Assembly (NCBI RefSeq): GCF_014529535.1
Contig: NW_023503493.1
Coordinates: 3,472,001 to 3,536,000, forward strand
Direction: 5' to 3'
Length of the DNA: 64,000 nt
Origin: Bradysia coprophila
Lineage: Eukaryota; Arthropoda; Insecta; Diptera; Sciaridae
How positions within the stretch are numbered: the first letter of the stretch is position 1; every line of letters starts with the position of its first letter. The notes under the pieces were generated by a model. It did not search any database. It saw only the letters and a list, made by a program, of their open reading frames with translations, and was not told the origin of the DNA. A program made the translations under genes and the position numbers. This document shows positions 1 through 12,828 of this stretch, piece by piece.

Positions 1-1990
1 AGTAACACAAGTAGCAACAGAATGGACAGGGTTATTCAGAGGATCCAGCTATATTTCGAACATCTGATGGAATCGACTCATTGTTTTGCGGCTGAGATAG
101 CATCTACGAGCGACATCTCTCGTTCTCCTGTTGTACTAAGTGCTATATGTCTGATGCATCGTTTGTATTCCCGGTTAAGTGAAAAGCCCGTTGACGGTGT
201 GCGTTGTCTTTTTCTTTTCCTTTTTACATTTGATGGCTGCTACGTAGTTCATTAAATCAGAAACAGCCTTATGCTACTCACAATACCACTCGTCTGTGAT
301 ACTTCAAGACACTTCGGCCTTGTGATTTTGACTGTTGAAATATTTCCATACCGTCGTATGCCACATCAAACGGTGAGCACATGGCCTATTTTGAGGAAAT
401 AAACTTCTCAAAAATTCACTTTTGACAGATTATTTGGTAAGACTTAACAGAACTTCGGGTCTTTTTGAGAATTTTCGGGAATTTAGGGATTGTTTTGTTA
501 CGGCCATGAAACGAACATTTACAAAATGAATCTCATGGAATCAGCGGCCTACTTCTCATTAAACGTCATTTTTATCGCAACGTTATACTGACCTGGTTCG
601 CCACTGTGCTGGAGGTGCGGGAAAAGAGAAAAAGTTGGAAAATATGTAGATTTGCTTGTTTACCAATAGCTGATCGACCATCTCGATTCTATAGAAATCT
701 ATCGCTAAAATAGCTCCTTTGAATTGTTATTTAGCATAATGGAGCCATGCGGTTTTTATGTTCAATTTGAAGTTTGGATTTTTTTGTTAAATAAAGAAGT
801 GAAAAAAATTAAATATTTTATTTCGTCTCGTCAATGCATTTCATTTGATGCATCGCAAACGGTTTTTGAGCGAAAACATTCGCAGGTCTGCTTGAAAAAC
901 TAGTGAAAAACCGACAAAACCAAAAAAAACATAGCTAACGCCGACCCCTGACGAAACACCTATTCGTGTCAAAAGCCTTTAAAATCACTTACATTATCCA
1001 CTCTTTGCCTTGTTATCATATACAAATAAATTGCCGGAGGCAATATAGACAGCCCCGTACGAAGACAAATTTCATAAATTCCTATTTAAACAGCTATATA
1101 CCGCTATATTTAACTATATTTCACTGTAAATAAACATTTCACAGATGAATATGCTATTATATAGCTCTATATGCCTGTATATGGCTCAATATAGCTGTAT
1201 ATAGGTATATATAGATGTCCATATATGGAATCCCTGAAACCCCTCACACTTAACACATTATTTCCATGTTAACAGAAACTCTCTAAGCATCATTTTTCCC
1301 ACTTTATATCACTTTTAATAAAATCCAATATGGCCGCCGGCAGCCATTTTGTTAGGAGACCGGAAATAGTACCGACGCTTTACATTCGTTAATACCTTTC
1401 AAACAAAAAAAATTCATGAAATTCTGTCAAAATTTACTCGAGATATTGTCAAAATACACCACGTTCACTGTACTTCCGAGTAGCCAGATAAGAGCTCACT
1501 CCAAGAGACCTAGCTCACGTTCCGGAGAACATAATTTCATGAACTTTTTTTTCCCTGATTGGTACGGTCAATACCTATCTAATAAAGCTAAAACAGACGA
1601 AATATGTTCAAATGTGGCCGACCTACAAGCAAAAACTGCTTGCCGCCCTGTGCCTGTTTCACACCAAGGGGTCTAACTCACGAGTCGGTCATCCGATTTC
1701 CATAATTTTTTTTTTGTCGATCGGTATTGTAAATACCTTTTATTTGACGTATCACTTACAAGTTTAACGTTTAAATGTCCGGAGATATCTTCGAAAAACC
1801 GTAAAGCACTTATTGGGCCACAGCTCGGGAGGGGTCGATCCAAAATCACTCATCTTCGAACTTAGCCTGTCTTTTGACATTACCAAACGGGAAAAAAAAA
1901 GAATTTTCAAAATCGGATGCGTTTTACTCAAGTTAGAGAACCCACAGACAGACGGACAGACGGACGGACTTTTTTTTTCGCGGATTTGGC
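1..1990. other. Intergenic stretch, no gene recognised
   Basis: No convincing coding region is seen. The stretch is AT-rich, with a run of TATA/CTATAT-like direct repeats around 1085-1225 and a short GACA/GACG microsatellite near 1943-1968 just beyond the 3' end of the neighbouring non-LTR element. The small open frames carry no recognisable motif. Confidence 0.5.
600..860 (-). repeat. Dispersed repeat R1, copy 1
   Basis: This matches a family seen at 5763-5885, 19950-20030, 28336-28445, 47412-47560 and 50630-50712. Shared blocks are GGTGCGGGAAAA, an 'AATAGCTGATCGACC'-like block and TATTTTGTTTCGTCTCGTCAAT, in the same order in most copies. It is non-coding and its class is unknown. Confidence 0.6.
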
Positions 1991-2019
1991 ATTTCTATAC
2001 AACCACAATAGGTTTCCCC

Positions 2020-3442
2020 TTACTCAGGGAGTCCAATTCGACGTGTTACAAACGTATGCGTAAACCTATAAGACCCCAGTACTTCGTACGGGTCTAAAAA
2101 CTGTTCCGGGAACTTGATCCCAAACTTCCGTCGTGACGGGAAACAGGCAACAGGCCATTTGTTTTGAGAGCAAAAACAATATTTTTTGCCTAGATGTAAT
2201 GCTCTTGGTTTGATATACGCTGGGCAATGACAGAGCAAGTGTTCTGTTGTTTCAATATCGCCGCACATATCACAGTACGGGTCAGTCGATATACCTATCG
2301 TGTGAAGATGTTTTTTCAAAGTGTTGTGACCTGTTAGAACGCTGGTGAGTCTTTTTATATTTTTGTTGTTTATTTTGATTGAGTTTCTGGCTTGTCGCGC
2401 AGTGTTCCAAGAATTCCAATAGTTCTTGAATTTTTGAGCTTTCCAGTTCGACGTTATTCGGTGGAGAGTAGAAAGTGATACTGCGGTCGCTGGTTCGGTA
2501 CCGGTGAAATGAGTGCTAGTAGCTAGTCTTGCTAGTTCATCTGCTTTTTCGTTACCGATAATTCTTGAGTGACCACAGACCCAAGTAAGCGAGACTTGAA
2601 TGGATTCCGACAGTCTTTGAATGGTGTTGCGACATTCAAGTTCTATTGCAGACGAGAATTTATATCTTTTTATAGCTTTAATTTCCTTGACTATCTGTGC
2701 ATATGATGATAGGTGGAGAGTTTGCGTCACAATGTTTTAACATGTATCTACAACACTCAAGTATTTCTGTTACGAAGACCGTAGCATTAATACCCAGAGG
2801 AATGGACAGTTCTATTCCTATATATTTGGGCAGAAAATTCCAGAGCTGGTCATGTTAGTGCAATGTGAACCGTCCGTGAACCTTATCACTTAAACTTAAG
2901 TCACATTTTGACCAGTAGTCACGCTCTGGGAGTTGGTGTAATTACATCACAGTGCATGCTGAATTCTGGAGATTGGATTATCACAGTTTTCCACAATCTT
3001 GAGTGAACGAAATTTGGCTCACTAATAAGAAGGGAGGATTGTTTGAGTCGTAGAAGGGACGCTCGGGCAACAGATTCTATGTGGATGTGTAATGGTTCAA
3101 CGTTTAGTAACACTTCGAGAGCTGCTGGTGTAGTTGTTTCCATAGCAGAAGTAATACCTATGAGAGCTTTGCAGTTGGCTCAGTTGAGTTTGCAACGGCC
3201 GCATAGCAGAGTCTGGGTCTGACAATTGAAGTGTAGATCCAGTGAAGCACTTTAGGGCTGAGTCCCCAGTCATTACCGAAAAGTCTGCGACATTGCCAAA
3301 GCGAAGCAATGGCTCTTTGGATGACGTAATTCGTGTGGATAATCCAGTTGAGCTTTGAATCTAATAAGACTCTGAGGTATTCTGAGGAGGAGTAGAGCGG
3401 CTGTTCCTTTGAGTAAAGTGGATCGTTGCTATCATGAACCAA
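2020..3442 (-). mobile_element. Degenerate non-LTR retrotransposon, RT end plus RNase H (I/R1/Loa-like)
   Basis: Three frames on the minus strand together give the C-terminal half of a LINE polyprotein. 3442-3158 resembles the RT thumb region ('YLRVLLDSKLNW', 'RPRLCYAA'). 3143-2919 continues with 'TTPAALEVLLNVEPLHIHIE', typical of the region between RT and RNase H. 2730-2020 has an RNase H-like block ('CGHSRIIGNEKADELAR') followed by a CxxC..H...CHC zinc-binding motif ('CDMCG', 'TEHLLCHCP'). Frames change at about 3158 and 2900, and the endonuclease and RT catalytic core are absent, so it is a dead 5'-truncated copy. An RNase H after the RT points to the I/R1/Loa side of the LINEs; the clade is inferred from motifs only. 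Confidence 0.8.
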
Positions 3443-3516
3443 TTGAGTTCAGCTTTATGATCCCTGGATGTGATGAAATGATGCCGGAGAAGGAGTCTGT
3501 CTTCTACGATTATTAA

Positions 3517-5765
3517 AACTCTGATTTCCTTGGTCTCAATGACTTTTTTACAAATGCTGACTGGTCACGAGTGTTTTCTGATGGATCGAATGTTAACGAG
3601 GCAGTTGATGCGTTTCAGTCGGTGCTACGTGAAGGCTGCGAGCGGTTTGTTCCGATTTTAGTCAAAAGGTCGACGAATGCTCCACCGTGGTACACGAATG
3701 CGATCGCCAATTTGAAGAACAGGATGAACAGAGCATTCAAGAAGCTTGCACGCTCGAGTGACCCGTCGGATAAGCTTTGGAAAGTTTTGGAAGTCTGTTG
3801 ACTCGAAGAAGAAGACGAAAGGTCTGCCAGCTTCGATGTACTTAGGTGATGAAGTGGCCGATGATCCTGAAGGAATTTGTTCACTTTTCAGTAAGTTCTT
3901 CCAGTCGGTTTACGTTCCTGACGTTCACCCTCCGTCGGCCTTTCGTGTTGATAAGATGGCGGATGTTTTCAGTTACCGGCTGGATGAAGCCGAAGTGCTT
4001 AAAGCTCTGCAGAGCCTTGATGTTAATAAGGGTGATGGTCCAGATGACGTTTCGCCGCTTCTGATAGAAAGTTGTGCTGCCTCGCTGTTTTCGCCTCTGC
4101 ATCGGATTTTCAACTTGTCTCTTAGTTCTCGTACGTTTCCTTCTCTGTGGAAATCTTCTTATTTGACGCCGGTTCATTAAAACGGTTCTAGGAGAGACGT
4201 TTCCAACTACAGAGGTATTGCGATACTGACTACTCTGGGAAAGCTGTTTGAGTCGTTGGTGTGTAGACGGATGGTTGATGACCTGAGTGATAAAATTTCT
4301 GTGAAACAACACGGCTTTCTGAAGGGGCGCTCCACTACCACCAATCTTTTAGAGTTTGTGACCAGTGCACTTCATGCCATTGAGTCTAAGTCCCAGGTTG
4401 ATGTAGCTTACACTGATATTCAGAAGGCATTCGACCAGGTTCGTCACAGCTACCTTCTTCGGAAACTTAGTGAGTTGGGCGTACAGCCGTGTTTGTTGGA
4501 CTGGATTGAGTCCTATCTCCGTCGCCGGGTCCAATTTGTCAAAGTCATGGGCCACTCATCTAAGTCGTTTGAAGTCACGTCAGGCCTTCCTCAGGGTAGC
4601 CATCTTGGGCCTCTTCTGTTCATTTTGTATTTTAATGATGTTACGAATGTTCTCGTAAGAGCTGACTGTGGACTGTTTGCCGACGATCTTAAGCTTTATC
4701 ACGTCGTCAATGGTCTATCCGACGCTGTTGACCTTCAGAGTGACATTGATGCTTTTGCGAATTGGTGCCTTAGCAATCTTATGACTATTAATGTTTCCAA
4801 GTGTAAGGTTATGTCATTTTATCGGATTAAGAACCTTTGACTACTCAGTTGGTGATGTTGTTCTGACGAGGGTGTCCGAGATGACCGATCTTGGTGTGTT
4901 GCTGGATTCCCAGCTGACCTTTAAGCCTCACATTAGCGTGAAAGTTGCGAAGGCATATTCTATGCTGGGATTCTTAAAGAGAATATGTTCTGATTTCAAG
5001 GATGTGAAATGTTTGACGAGTCTATATAATGCGCATGTCAGGTCTCATCTTGAATACGCTTCCGTGGTCTGGTCTCCTTCTGGTGTTGAGCTCAGCGACA
5101 CCATTGAGTCTGTACAGAAGAGGTTTGTTTTGTATGCTCTAAGGCACTCGGTAAGGAGAAATCGGAACTATGAGCTTCCCCCGTATGACGAGCGTCGGAG
5201 GGTTTTGTGTCTTGAGCGGCTGTCCACTAGGAGGAGGAACGCGCGTGTGTTTTTCTTGTATGATGTGCTGAAGGCCAGAGTGAACTCGCCGAAGTTGACT
5301 ACGATATTTGATTCGTATCGTCATATGCCTGACCACCCATACGGTTTGCGTCACTTTAATGTTTTTCGTCCTCCACGCCAAAGAACGCTTTATGGCTATC
5401 ATGAGCCGATTGCTGAGGCATGTAGAGAATTTGAAAGATTTATAGACGTTTTTAGAACCAGTGATTCTCGTGAGATTTTTCGTTCCAGGGTGAAGTCCTT
5501 CTCACGATGAAGGATCGTTACTGGCTATTCTCGTCGTTGCAGCAACTCATGACACACAATTCATTCGTACTACAAGCATATGGTGGATTGCAATTTTGAC
5601 GGGTCGACTGGGTTGCTTCCACTTCCGGTTTGCTTCTTCGTGCTACATCACAGTTAATCGATGTTGGCACCGTAATGATTTTATCAGTCTGATTACTTGG
5701 TTTTGTAAATTCTGTAATCTTTTGATAAATAAAATGTTTTAAATCAAATCAAATCAAATCAAATG
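3517..5765 (+). mobile_element. Degenerate non-LTR retrotransposon (Jockey/CR1-like) with 3' tail
   Basis: It begins within the end of an endonuclease/linker region (3571-3801, 'PPWYTNAIANLKNRMNRAF'). It continues with RT in several frames: 3746-4180, 4187-4840 and 4791-5510. RT motifs include 'GFLKGRSTTTNL', 'YTDIQKAFDQVRH', 'GLPQGSHLGPLLF' and the catalytic 'FADD' near 4673-4687. The C-terminal domain (5010-5510) follows with 'VRSHLEYASVVWSPS'. The frame breaks near 3790, 4180 and 4830, so it is inactive. It ends in a 3' UTR with AATAAA (about 5728) and a tandem AAATC tail (5742-5763), usual for this class. It lies head-to-head against the truncated minus-strand LINE at 3442. Confidence 0.85.
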
Positions 5766-5885
5766 AAAGGTATTGACGAGACGAAACAAAATATTTAATT
5801 TTTAAGAGAATCGAGTAAGTCGATCAGTAGCTATTGGTAAGAAAGCAAAACTGCACATTTTCCTGTTTTTCCCGCACCTCCCTCT
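5763..5885 (+). repeat. Dispersed repeat R1, copy 2
   Basis: It starts directly at the AAATC tail of the upstream LINE. It carries GACGAGACGAAACAAAATAT, GATCAGTAGCTATTGG and a CCTGTTTTTCCCGCACC block, in the orientation opposite to the copy at 600-860. The rest of the gap up to about 6320 has no visible feature. Confidence 0.6.
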
Positions 5886-6324
5886 GTTAATTTTCAAATA
5901 TTTTTCTGTTTGTTTCTTCGATTTACTTCGTCTTCATTTCCTGGTTCTGCTCGGTTTTGAAAGGTCAATTTATTAAATATACAAAAAGTCACTAACGTTA
6001 AAATGGTAACACCGAACAGTTTTTCTCTCTTATTAATTATTGTTTTCCATACTAAAATGCTAAAACGTTTTTTCGACCTTTTAGAAACGGCAAACGTGTG
6101 TGGCGCGATACAAACTCACTGTTCATCCATTCAAGGCTCAATGAAATCTATTACTTCGAGTGTTTCGTTATGCTCGCAAATCGACAGCAAATGACTAGCC
6201 GTTTCTAAAAGGTTCCCTAAATAGAAACGACTCTTACCACACTAGGAAAAATTGTTTTTTTCTTTTAAATGTTCTGTTGTCTCTACCATTTCTTAAATGG
6301 AAATTTGTTTCTTTCTTTCTTTTG

Positions 6325-6330
6325 TTTATT
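6325..6330 (-). terminator. Candidate polyadenylation signal of LPGAT1-like gene
   Basis: AATAAA on the minus strand, about 245 nt downstream of the stop codon. Position and motif are consistent; no transcript evidence is available. Confidence 0.45.
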
Positions 6331-6575
6331 TTAATTCACATAAATTGAATGCAGTAGATACAATAATTCAAATCACACTCTGACGGGTTACATTTGTAAA
6401 TTGTAAATTTATCTCACCCCCGCGAATTCTCTATTTTCAATTCTCGTAACAACAACAACAAAAATTCACCCGAAAAAATCGTGTCCGTGCGCTAATAGGT
6501 CAATTCCAGAAACAACCAACCAACCCACATTCCTCGCATTACACTGTCCAACACGTCCACATCCCGTTGTTCTTC

Positions 6576-9500
6576 TTACGCAAAACCGAGCACATAGAAT
6601 CGATTACAATAATCGGCCAGCATGTAGAACATTTGCAGATGCACATACGTTGACGTGATGAAAAACAAATTGATAATCACCAACCGTAGCATATCCTGTT
6701 GCACGACAATCGGCGGCATGGCCACCGGTATGGAAAAGTTGCCGTTTTTGTAGAAATCGTCGAGGATTTTCTCCTTTTCGTGCCAGCGTTCGTACAGCCA
6801 TTTGGTGAGGCCGTCTTCCGTTTTGGGCAGCTGTGATGTGTGATAGAGGCGATACAGGAAGTATGTGGGACACGGTAAACGAATGCCGTGGATGATGTTC
6901 AGGATGTCTAATGGTTTACCGTTTGGATAGGCGATGGTTATGTCCAAAATGTAGTCGAGATAGTGACGCGTTTCCGTGGCGGTGGGTGTTGCCGCGGGAT
7001 CTGCTGGTGAAGATTTTTTTTTTTAATTTTTGTTAAATGGAGTAATTGAGAGAGGACCAATTTCACCAATACAAGAGGTGGGAACGCTTGTCTCTTCAGC
7101 TCAACGAAGCCGTAAACGTAAACTTCTTCGTCTGGGCTGCAGTGTCAGAAAAAGTCTTCTCGCTCGCTGGCGAGTTTTGACTGCAGTATATGACTAAGGG
7201 GTCAAAGTTTCCGAACTTAATTTTTCTTGGCCCTCACTAACCGGTTAACTCCGTAAAATCAAAAAATTTGATTCGTGATCTCAGCGGTTTCTGGAACTTT
7301 GATCCAATATTACCAAAAAAGTGTCCCAAAAAACCGCTAACTTTGACCTGGCCATTTCTTATTCAAGTGCTTTTTGGAAAGGCAATTACATAGCCTACCA
7401 ACGGTAGCTGGCCGAGCTGGAGACATATCAAAGAATCGGGCGCCACAGCTCTAGGAAGCACCAGTTGTTTTCTCACAACTTTTTTTTTCCAGAAAATTGT
7501 GGAAATTAATAAGCGTTTCGAACGACTTGAACGATTTTCACTCAAGAAATTACAAGACTTATGATACCTTTGAATGATATGCAACCATTTGACTGGGTCT
7601 CAATCTTCCCAAATGCATCACCAAGCTAGAACTCTAGGAAAACTAGCATTTCCAGCAGTTTTTCTTTGGATTTTAGGAAAAATTGGCATGTTTGGATGTC
7701 AGTTCCTAGATTTCCATCACTTCGAAGAGTGACACTTCTTCCCAGTGCTAGAAATCTAGGATGGTGAGTACTTCCATCGGTTTTTTTTTGAAATTTCTTC
7801 TGGACTTGAGGCAAGTCTGAGATGTCTGGAGGCGTATCTCCTCCTACAAAGCTAGAACTCTAGGAAAAGTAGCATTTCCAGAAGTTTTTTGGTTGTCTTC
7901 TCTGGATTTGAGGAAAGATTGAGGTGTCTGGAGTTCAGTTCCTAGAATTCCATCACATCGAAGGGTCCATCTACTTCCCAATGCTAAAGCTCTAGAATGA
8001 CCAGTACTTCAATCATTTTTTTAAAAACTTTTTTCTTGATTTAAGGAACGGTTGAGGTCTCTGGAGGTTAGTTCCCAGAATTCTATTGTTCTAGTCAGTG
8101 GACAGTGGACATTCGAAATATATGAGAACTAACCTCTAGAGACCTGAAGCCTTCCTCAAATCAAGAAAAAAGATTTTTTTTAAACTGATGGAAGTACTGG
8201 TCATTCTAGAGTTCTAGTATTGGGAAGTAGATGGACCCTTCGGTGTGATGGAACTACGAAAAATTACGGAAAAATTCGGATTTTTTTCCTGACTTTTCTT
8301 CCTAATTTTTGGAATTTTTAAGTCCTGGTCCTCGCCACTAGATCAACGAAGTCGACATGGTCGATGACATCCGGCAACTCAGTTTCTGGCTTAATACACA
8401 GCGATGAAACGGTTGTAAAGAACGAAATCACTTCAAGGTACTGTGACTCTGATACAAGGAAAAATATTCGATTCCGTTGGACACAGTTCCTGAAGCAAGT
8501 TGCCCGAAAACCAGACGAGTCAGTTTGCGAGTTTCACAAATGTATTCACGTGAAATGAACCGAAAATATTCGTCTTGTAATGGTCAACTTTCGCATGAGG
8601 CAAAATGCCTCGTAATGGTCGACTTTCCCGTGGGGTGGGCAATAAAACATCATTTTCTTGCCAGAGACTATAGGCGACTATAAAAATGACGGCAAGAATA
8701 TTAGCAGAACAAGCTACAGTTCTACTACTTCTTTTGATGTATCAAATTTCGATATAGAGATTGAAGCGAAGCTTTTTCCCTTAATTTGATTCAACAACAA
8801 CAATAACTGAGACAATTACCTTCACCATTATCCTGTGTAACTGTCCCGTTGTTTGTCGATTGCTTGCACGAATTGTTATTTCCCTGTTGCGACGTCGTCT
8901 GTGTTTCATGTGGCGGCAGAACCGAAAATATCGCCTTCAGTGCACCGACTCTGGGTAGCGATACATGATTCATCAGCGGCAGATTATTTTTCAGCGCATA
9001 CTGCTGACTCACTTCCTTCCGTTTGCGCAGGAACCCACCTTCGGGAAACAGAACCATCCAATTTCGCATCCGCGGAATGAACGATTCCTCGATGTGTTCC
9101 ATCAGCTTTTTTATGGACAGATCACGAACATTTTTCCCCTGAAACGATCAAAAAACGTTGAAATGGTTTGGCATTGAGCGAACGTTTTTGTTGCATTCAC
9201 TAACCGAACTGATGAAAAAGTCTTGATGGATGAGACTGACGATTCCAAAGTTTGTGAACTTGAACAGCCGTTCCATAATCCACATTATATTCGGAAGAAT
9301 ATCTGGCTTTGTGGTAAAGCTGGCCATCATCAACGGTACGTCAGCTGTGGACTGATGATTGGCTATCACCATGGTGCGGACATCTTTTTTACGTGTCGGT
9401 GCTATGTCGTCTCCCAATTCAACAACTGAAATTATTGTAAGTTTTGCGTTAAGTTTTGCATTAACGCCAGGTGAAGTTGTTTACTATCGCAAAGTATGTG

Positions 9501-12005
9501 AACAACTTCACCTGGCCTTAAGTCTGGAAGCTATTCAACATAAAGATGGAAGTTTTTGATAAAGCTCCGAAGTACACTTTAGAGACTCACACAGTCAGTT
9601 GAGACCGAAGACTGACTGGTCCAGCAGATAATTTCTCTGTTATAATTTAGGTTCCCATTTTGTGTCTTATTCTGTTCTTTAGATCCTCGGCAATCAAACG
9701 TAAATTTCGCGGGTTTCATTTTGTTAAATTTTAACCTCTTGCAGACGTCAAAATCTAACGAAATTGGCGAGTCTGTTACTTCTTTAGATCTAAGTATTTT
9801 CAACAGCTTGAAGGTAAATCTTTTACTTCAACTGTTTCAACATAAATCTTTCTATTTAAGATCGCGCTAACCCAGTTTATCTATTTATGGCACCGCTGTT
9901 AATAACTCACGCTACCACATGCGAAAGTTGTCAATTATACGTCAGTTTTCATCCTGCGAAAACTATACATTACGTGCCAGGCAATAAACTATCTAAGTGT
10001 CAATAGTGGCATAAGTAAGTGTGTCGATCCAGAGCTAACTTTGAATAGGATTTCGTTATTTTTCATCGAGCTACAGTCGGCGCCTTTGAAATGAGTGACA
10101 CATTTCGGTTCAGCTGTTTTACAGCCAGGTAATGGTAAAATCAGTTAAATACGTTAAAAGAATACTTGTTTGTATGAGTAGATCAGCTGAGAGACAGTTG
10201 AAACGAAATTTGGCACTCGTTTCAAAGTCGCCAACTGTATGTTTGTAGGTGTACCCTGTACGGCCTGTGTAACTGGAGAAACTTTTGTAAGAAAAGAGCA
10301 AGTTTTCGGTTCTTGATCACCTTTCACCCGACACACAAGCTTCGAAGAATGTTCAAAGTGGTTTCGGCTTTTTGAGTCGAACACCTTTCTAGGCGCATGT
10401 AAAAAAGTCCACTGGAAAATGCGTCCGATTTCGGTCGGATGTTTTTCAAAACGACTTTCGCTGATATTAAAAATGTAAGTCTGCAACTGCACATGCTCCA
10501 GAACAAATATTTTTGAATCACATTTTTGCCGTGTTCGCGGATCTTCGAGATTCGAAGTTCGAGTGAAGGAACCTATTCTCTTTGCACTTCAACGCATCAT
10601 TCGTCGTGTCACTTCCCATGAATGTTTCATGTCGTTGGAAAGCAGAGGTTAGTCAGGGTTTTTGGTTTTTGTATTGCCTTTCGGTTACAGAAAAACCGCT
10701 ACAAGTTAGCCGAAGTAGCCAAATTTTTCCACTATTTTGAACTGCTCATATCTCAGTGTATCTGTCCAAAAAAGAAAACTCACAATTACCTTTCCAACGA
10801 CACCCCACACGACTGTGTAGCTTTCATGAATTTGAAAAGATCATCTCCCACTAGCCACAATCCCTGTCAGGGCTCTGAAAGTTCGCTGAAAAACGCGTCC
10901 GATTTCTGTAGGTTTTCAAAAGAATTTCTCATAGCCTTCAGATCCGATATACAAACGCTGGGCTTGTCTCTAAAGTCAGCTATCGGAACTTGTTGCTCAA
11001 AATGCACACTGGTGCGTTTCCATTTCTGACAAAATTGTTATCTGACCATATTTTCAGTTGAGAAAATTTCGTCTTTCTCACCCGTGGGCAGAAAATAGAA
11101 ATTTCCTCACCTTTTTTAGATTTATCAGTTTGGAACGACCATTTAAGATCTCGAAACACAGATCTGTTGATCCTTTGTTTCCATTCCCGGTCATCATGTA
11201 AATCATGGTAGCCTTCCTGTTGCCGATAGGAACCTGTCTAAGATGTCAGGTCCTATTGCAGCAATTTCCGAAGGAACCACCTCGTATAGTCTCCGAGCAT
11301 CCTGCGTCTTAGTTGAAGAAATTTGGGGCAGTCACATATCAAGTGTGCACCCGTTTCTTCTTCTAGATCGCAGGAACATCTCGGAGTGTCCGAAAGCCTC
11401 AACTTATTCATGTGCCGATTCAGCCCGCACTGTCCCGTAATCGCTCCTACTACTCTTCTAATGCGATTTCGGTCCATTTTGAGCAAATCTTTGGCCCATT
11501 TTTTGTTAGGCTTAGGGAAGAAGCATTTCGTGTGAAGAAACATTTCCCACCTTAATTGTCACTTCGTTTCTCTTATCTCGCTTCGCTCTGGTTGCAAACT
11601 TCTTGTCGGAATTTCTTATTCTCTCCCCTCGGTAAACAAGTAACTATTTCCGAATCTCTTTCATCTTAAGCTACACAAGCCCACATGGAAAGCGTAAACA
11701 AAGTAAAATCAACTCACTGTCATATCCAGCCGTCCACGACCACATGGCCACAACCGATAGCAGCCAGTGGAAAAATAGTCCCTCTATGCGATAGTACAGA
11801 TCGGGCTTGTAACTTTTAACGGGCAGCAGTAGTGTCATCCATAGTACATATGTTGGTATACAGTAAATGTTGTTGATTATCACAATTGTGGTTCGAAATA
11901 GAGCTTTCGGGTATGTAATGAAATTGCTGTAACAAAAAGACCATATTAGGCTCTCGACCACAACTCCCAGGCGTGTCGCACTCACTTTCTGAACAAATCA
12001 GACAT
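6576..12005 (-). CDS. LPGAT1: LPGAT1-like acyl-CoA:lysophospholipid acyltransferase, 5 coding exons
   Basis: Exons (minus): 12005-11986, 11926-11718, 9425-9205, 9138-8820 and 7003-6576, all GT-AG and phase-consistent, giving 398 aa (vertebrate LPGAT1 is about 370). The start ATG at 12005 has A at -3 and a GTGAGT donor 20 nt later. Hydrophobic N-terminal segments (residues about 14-70) suggest an ER membrane anchor. The catalytic NHx4D motif is NHQSTAD at 99-105. The acyltransferase block FPEGGF lies at 181-186, followed by 'LRKRKE', and a later block 'DITIAYP' at 277-283. These blocks in this order fit the LPGAT1/AGPAT family, which transfers acyl-CoA chains to lysophospholipids in the ER. 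The 1.8- and 2.3-kb introns hold repeats and a LINE fragment. The last acceptor is a CAGCAG pair, so residue 257/258 may vary by one codon. It could be a paralogue, but the family assignment is firm. Confidence 0.93.
7620..8252. repeat. Tandem and inverted repeat in LPGAT1 intron 4
   Basis: Degenerate direct repeats begin near 7626 and 7852, each starting 'CTAGAACTCTAGGAAAA' and running about 225 bp with shared sub-blocks ('CAGTTCCTAGA', 'CTTCCCA'). The third unit's arm (about 7954-8072) recurs inverted at about 8123-8252, giving a foldback with a spacer of about 50 bp. Nothing coding is seen. Confidence 0.7.
9468..9514. repeat. Short hairpin in LPGAT1 intron 2
   Basis: Inverted arms GCCAGGTGAAGTTGTT and AACAACTTCACCTGGC flank a spacer of about 15 nt. 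It lies 43 nt upstream, in transcript terms, of the exon starting at 9425 and is probably a MITE remnant. Confidence 0.6.
10235..10460 (+). repeat. Dispersed repeat R2 in LPGAT1 intron 2
   Basis: Blocks 'TGTACGGCCTGTGTAACTGG', 'CACACAAGCTTCGAAGA' and 'CCACTGGAAAATGCGTCCGA' recur in the same order near 50385-50600. Parts recur at 54640-55165 and about 10790-10930. It is non-coding and its class is unknown. Confidence 0.65.
11253..11543 (-). mobile_element. LINE C-terminal fragment in LPGAT1 intron 2
   Basis: A 96-residue open frame ends in a cysteine/histidine motif (CSCD, 9 residues, then HLICDCP) preceded by '[17 protein letters not shown]'. This is typical of the zinc knuckle at the C-terminus of I/Jockey/R1-type LINE ORF2. 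Only the tail is present. It is unlikely to be an exon because the modelled host transcript splices around it. Confidence 0.75.
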
Positions 12006-12828
12006 CTTTGGTTAGTGTTGCTTTTGCCTTAAATTAAACTCAGCGAAATTCGAATCGGTAGTATTGAGCTGCTTGATTGAGCCGGTATGAATAGTAATTT
12101 AGTGTCTTCTTAGTGTCGTTTAATCTTATCTAATTGTCTTCATTAAAATGTGTCATTTGCGGTTCCGTCTAAATAGTAAAATTACGTCTACGTTATGCGC
12201 TATGTTTCTCGTGTGCTATTGTTTCCCATGTACGTAATTATTGTGCTCCACATGAACATAAAACTTGATGTGTATGAAGTGGCCGGCGTTGTTTTGTTTT
12301 TGTTCCTACGTCATTTGATAATGAAGTAAATTTCAGTGACCTTGTGACCTGGTTGACCTGGTGGTATCTGAAATTCAAAAAGAGACGAAAAAAATTATTT
12401 CTCATTTTTCTCAGAGATATGGATGTCCAACGTTCAGGCTTAATGGAAGCAAGATTAATTACAACGACGAAAAAAGAAACAGAGTCACTGACTCGGTGAC
12501 TTTACTTTCAAACGTTCACAACATTGGACGAAAACAAACGGGCAATATCTCGATCTTTAATAACTAAGACCACCCGCGAATCATCGTTTGATTGAATTAA
12601 ACACTATCAGTAACCGTGCAATGTTTATATTTGAAGTCAAGGAAAATAACAGCGTTGAATTGCTCGAAAAAATGTCGAAAATTTGTTGCTGCATTTGCAG
12701 GAATTTTAATAATATTCCGCCTTTGCGAGGTTGGCTATGATTGCACACAAAATCGTCACTGCACTGTGCTGTGCTGTCCTTCAATTTCGCAAACCGAAGA
12801 GATCCATTTCGTCGATGTCAATGTAGAA
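12006..12828. other. Upstream region of LPGAT1-like gene
   Basis: It presumably holds the promoter and 5' UTR of the minus-strand gene. No confident TATA box or Initiator can be named, and no coding potential or clear repeat is seen. Confidence 0.4.

Noticed and set aside
1813..2097. 94-residue plus-strand frame
   Set aside because: It overlaps a GACA/GACG microsatellite and the tail of a minus-strand LINE; no support.
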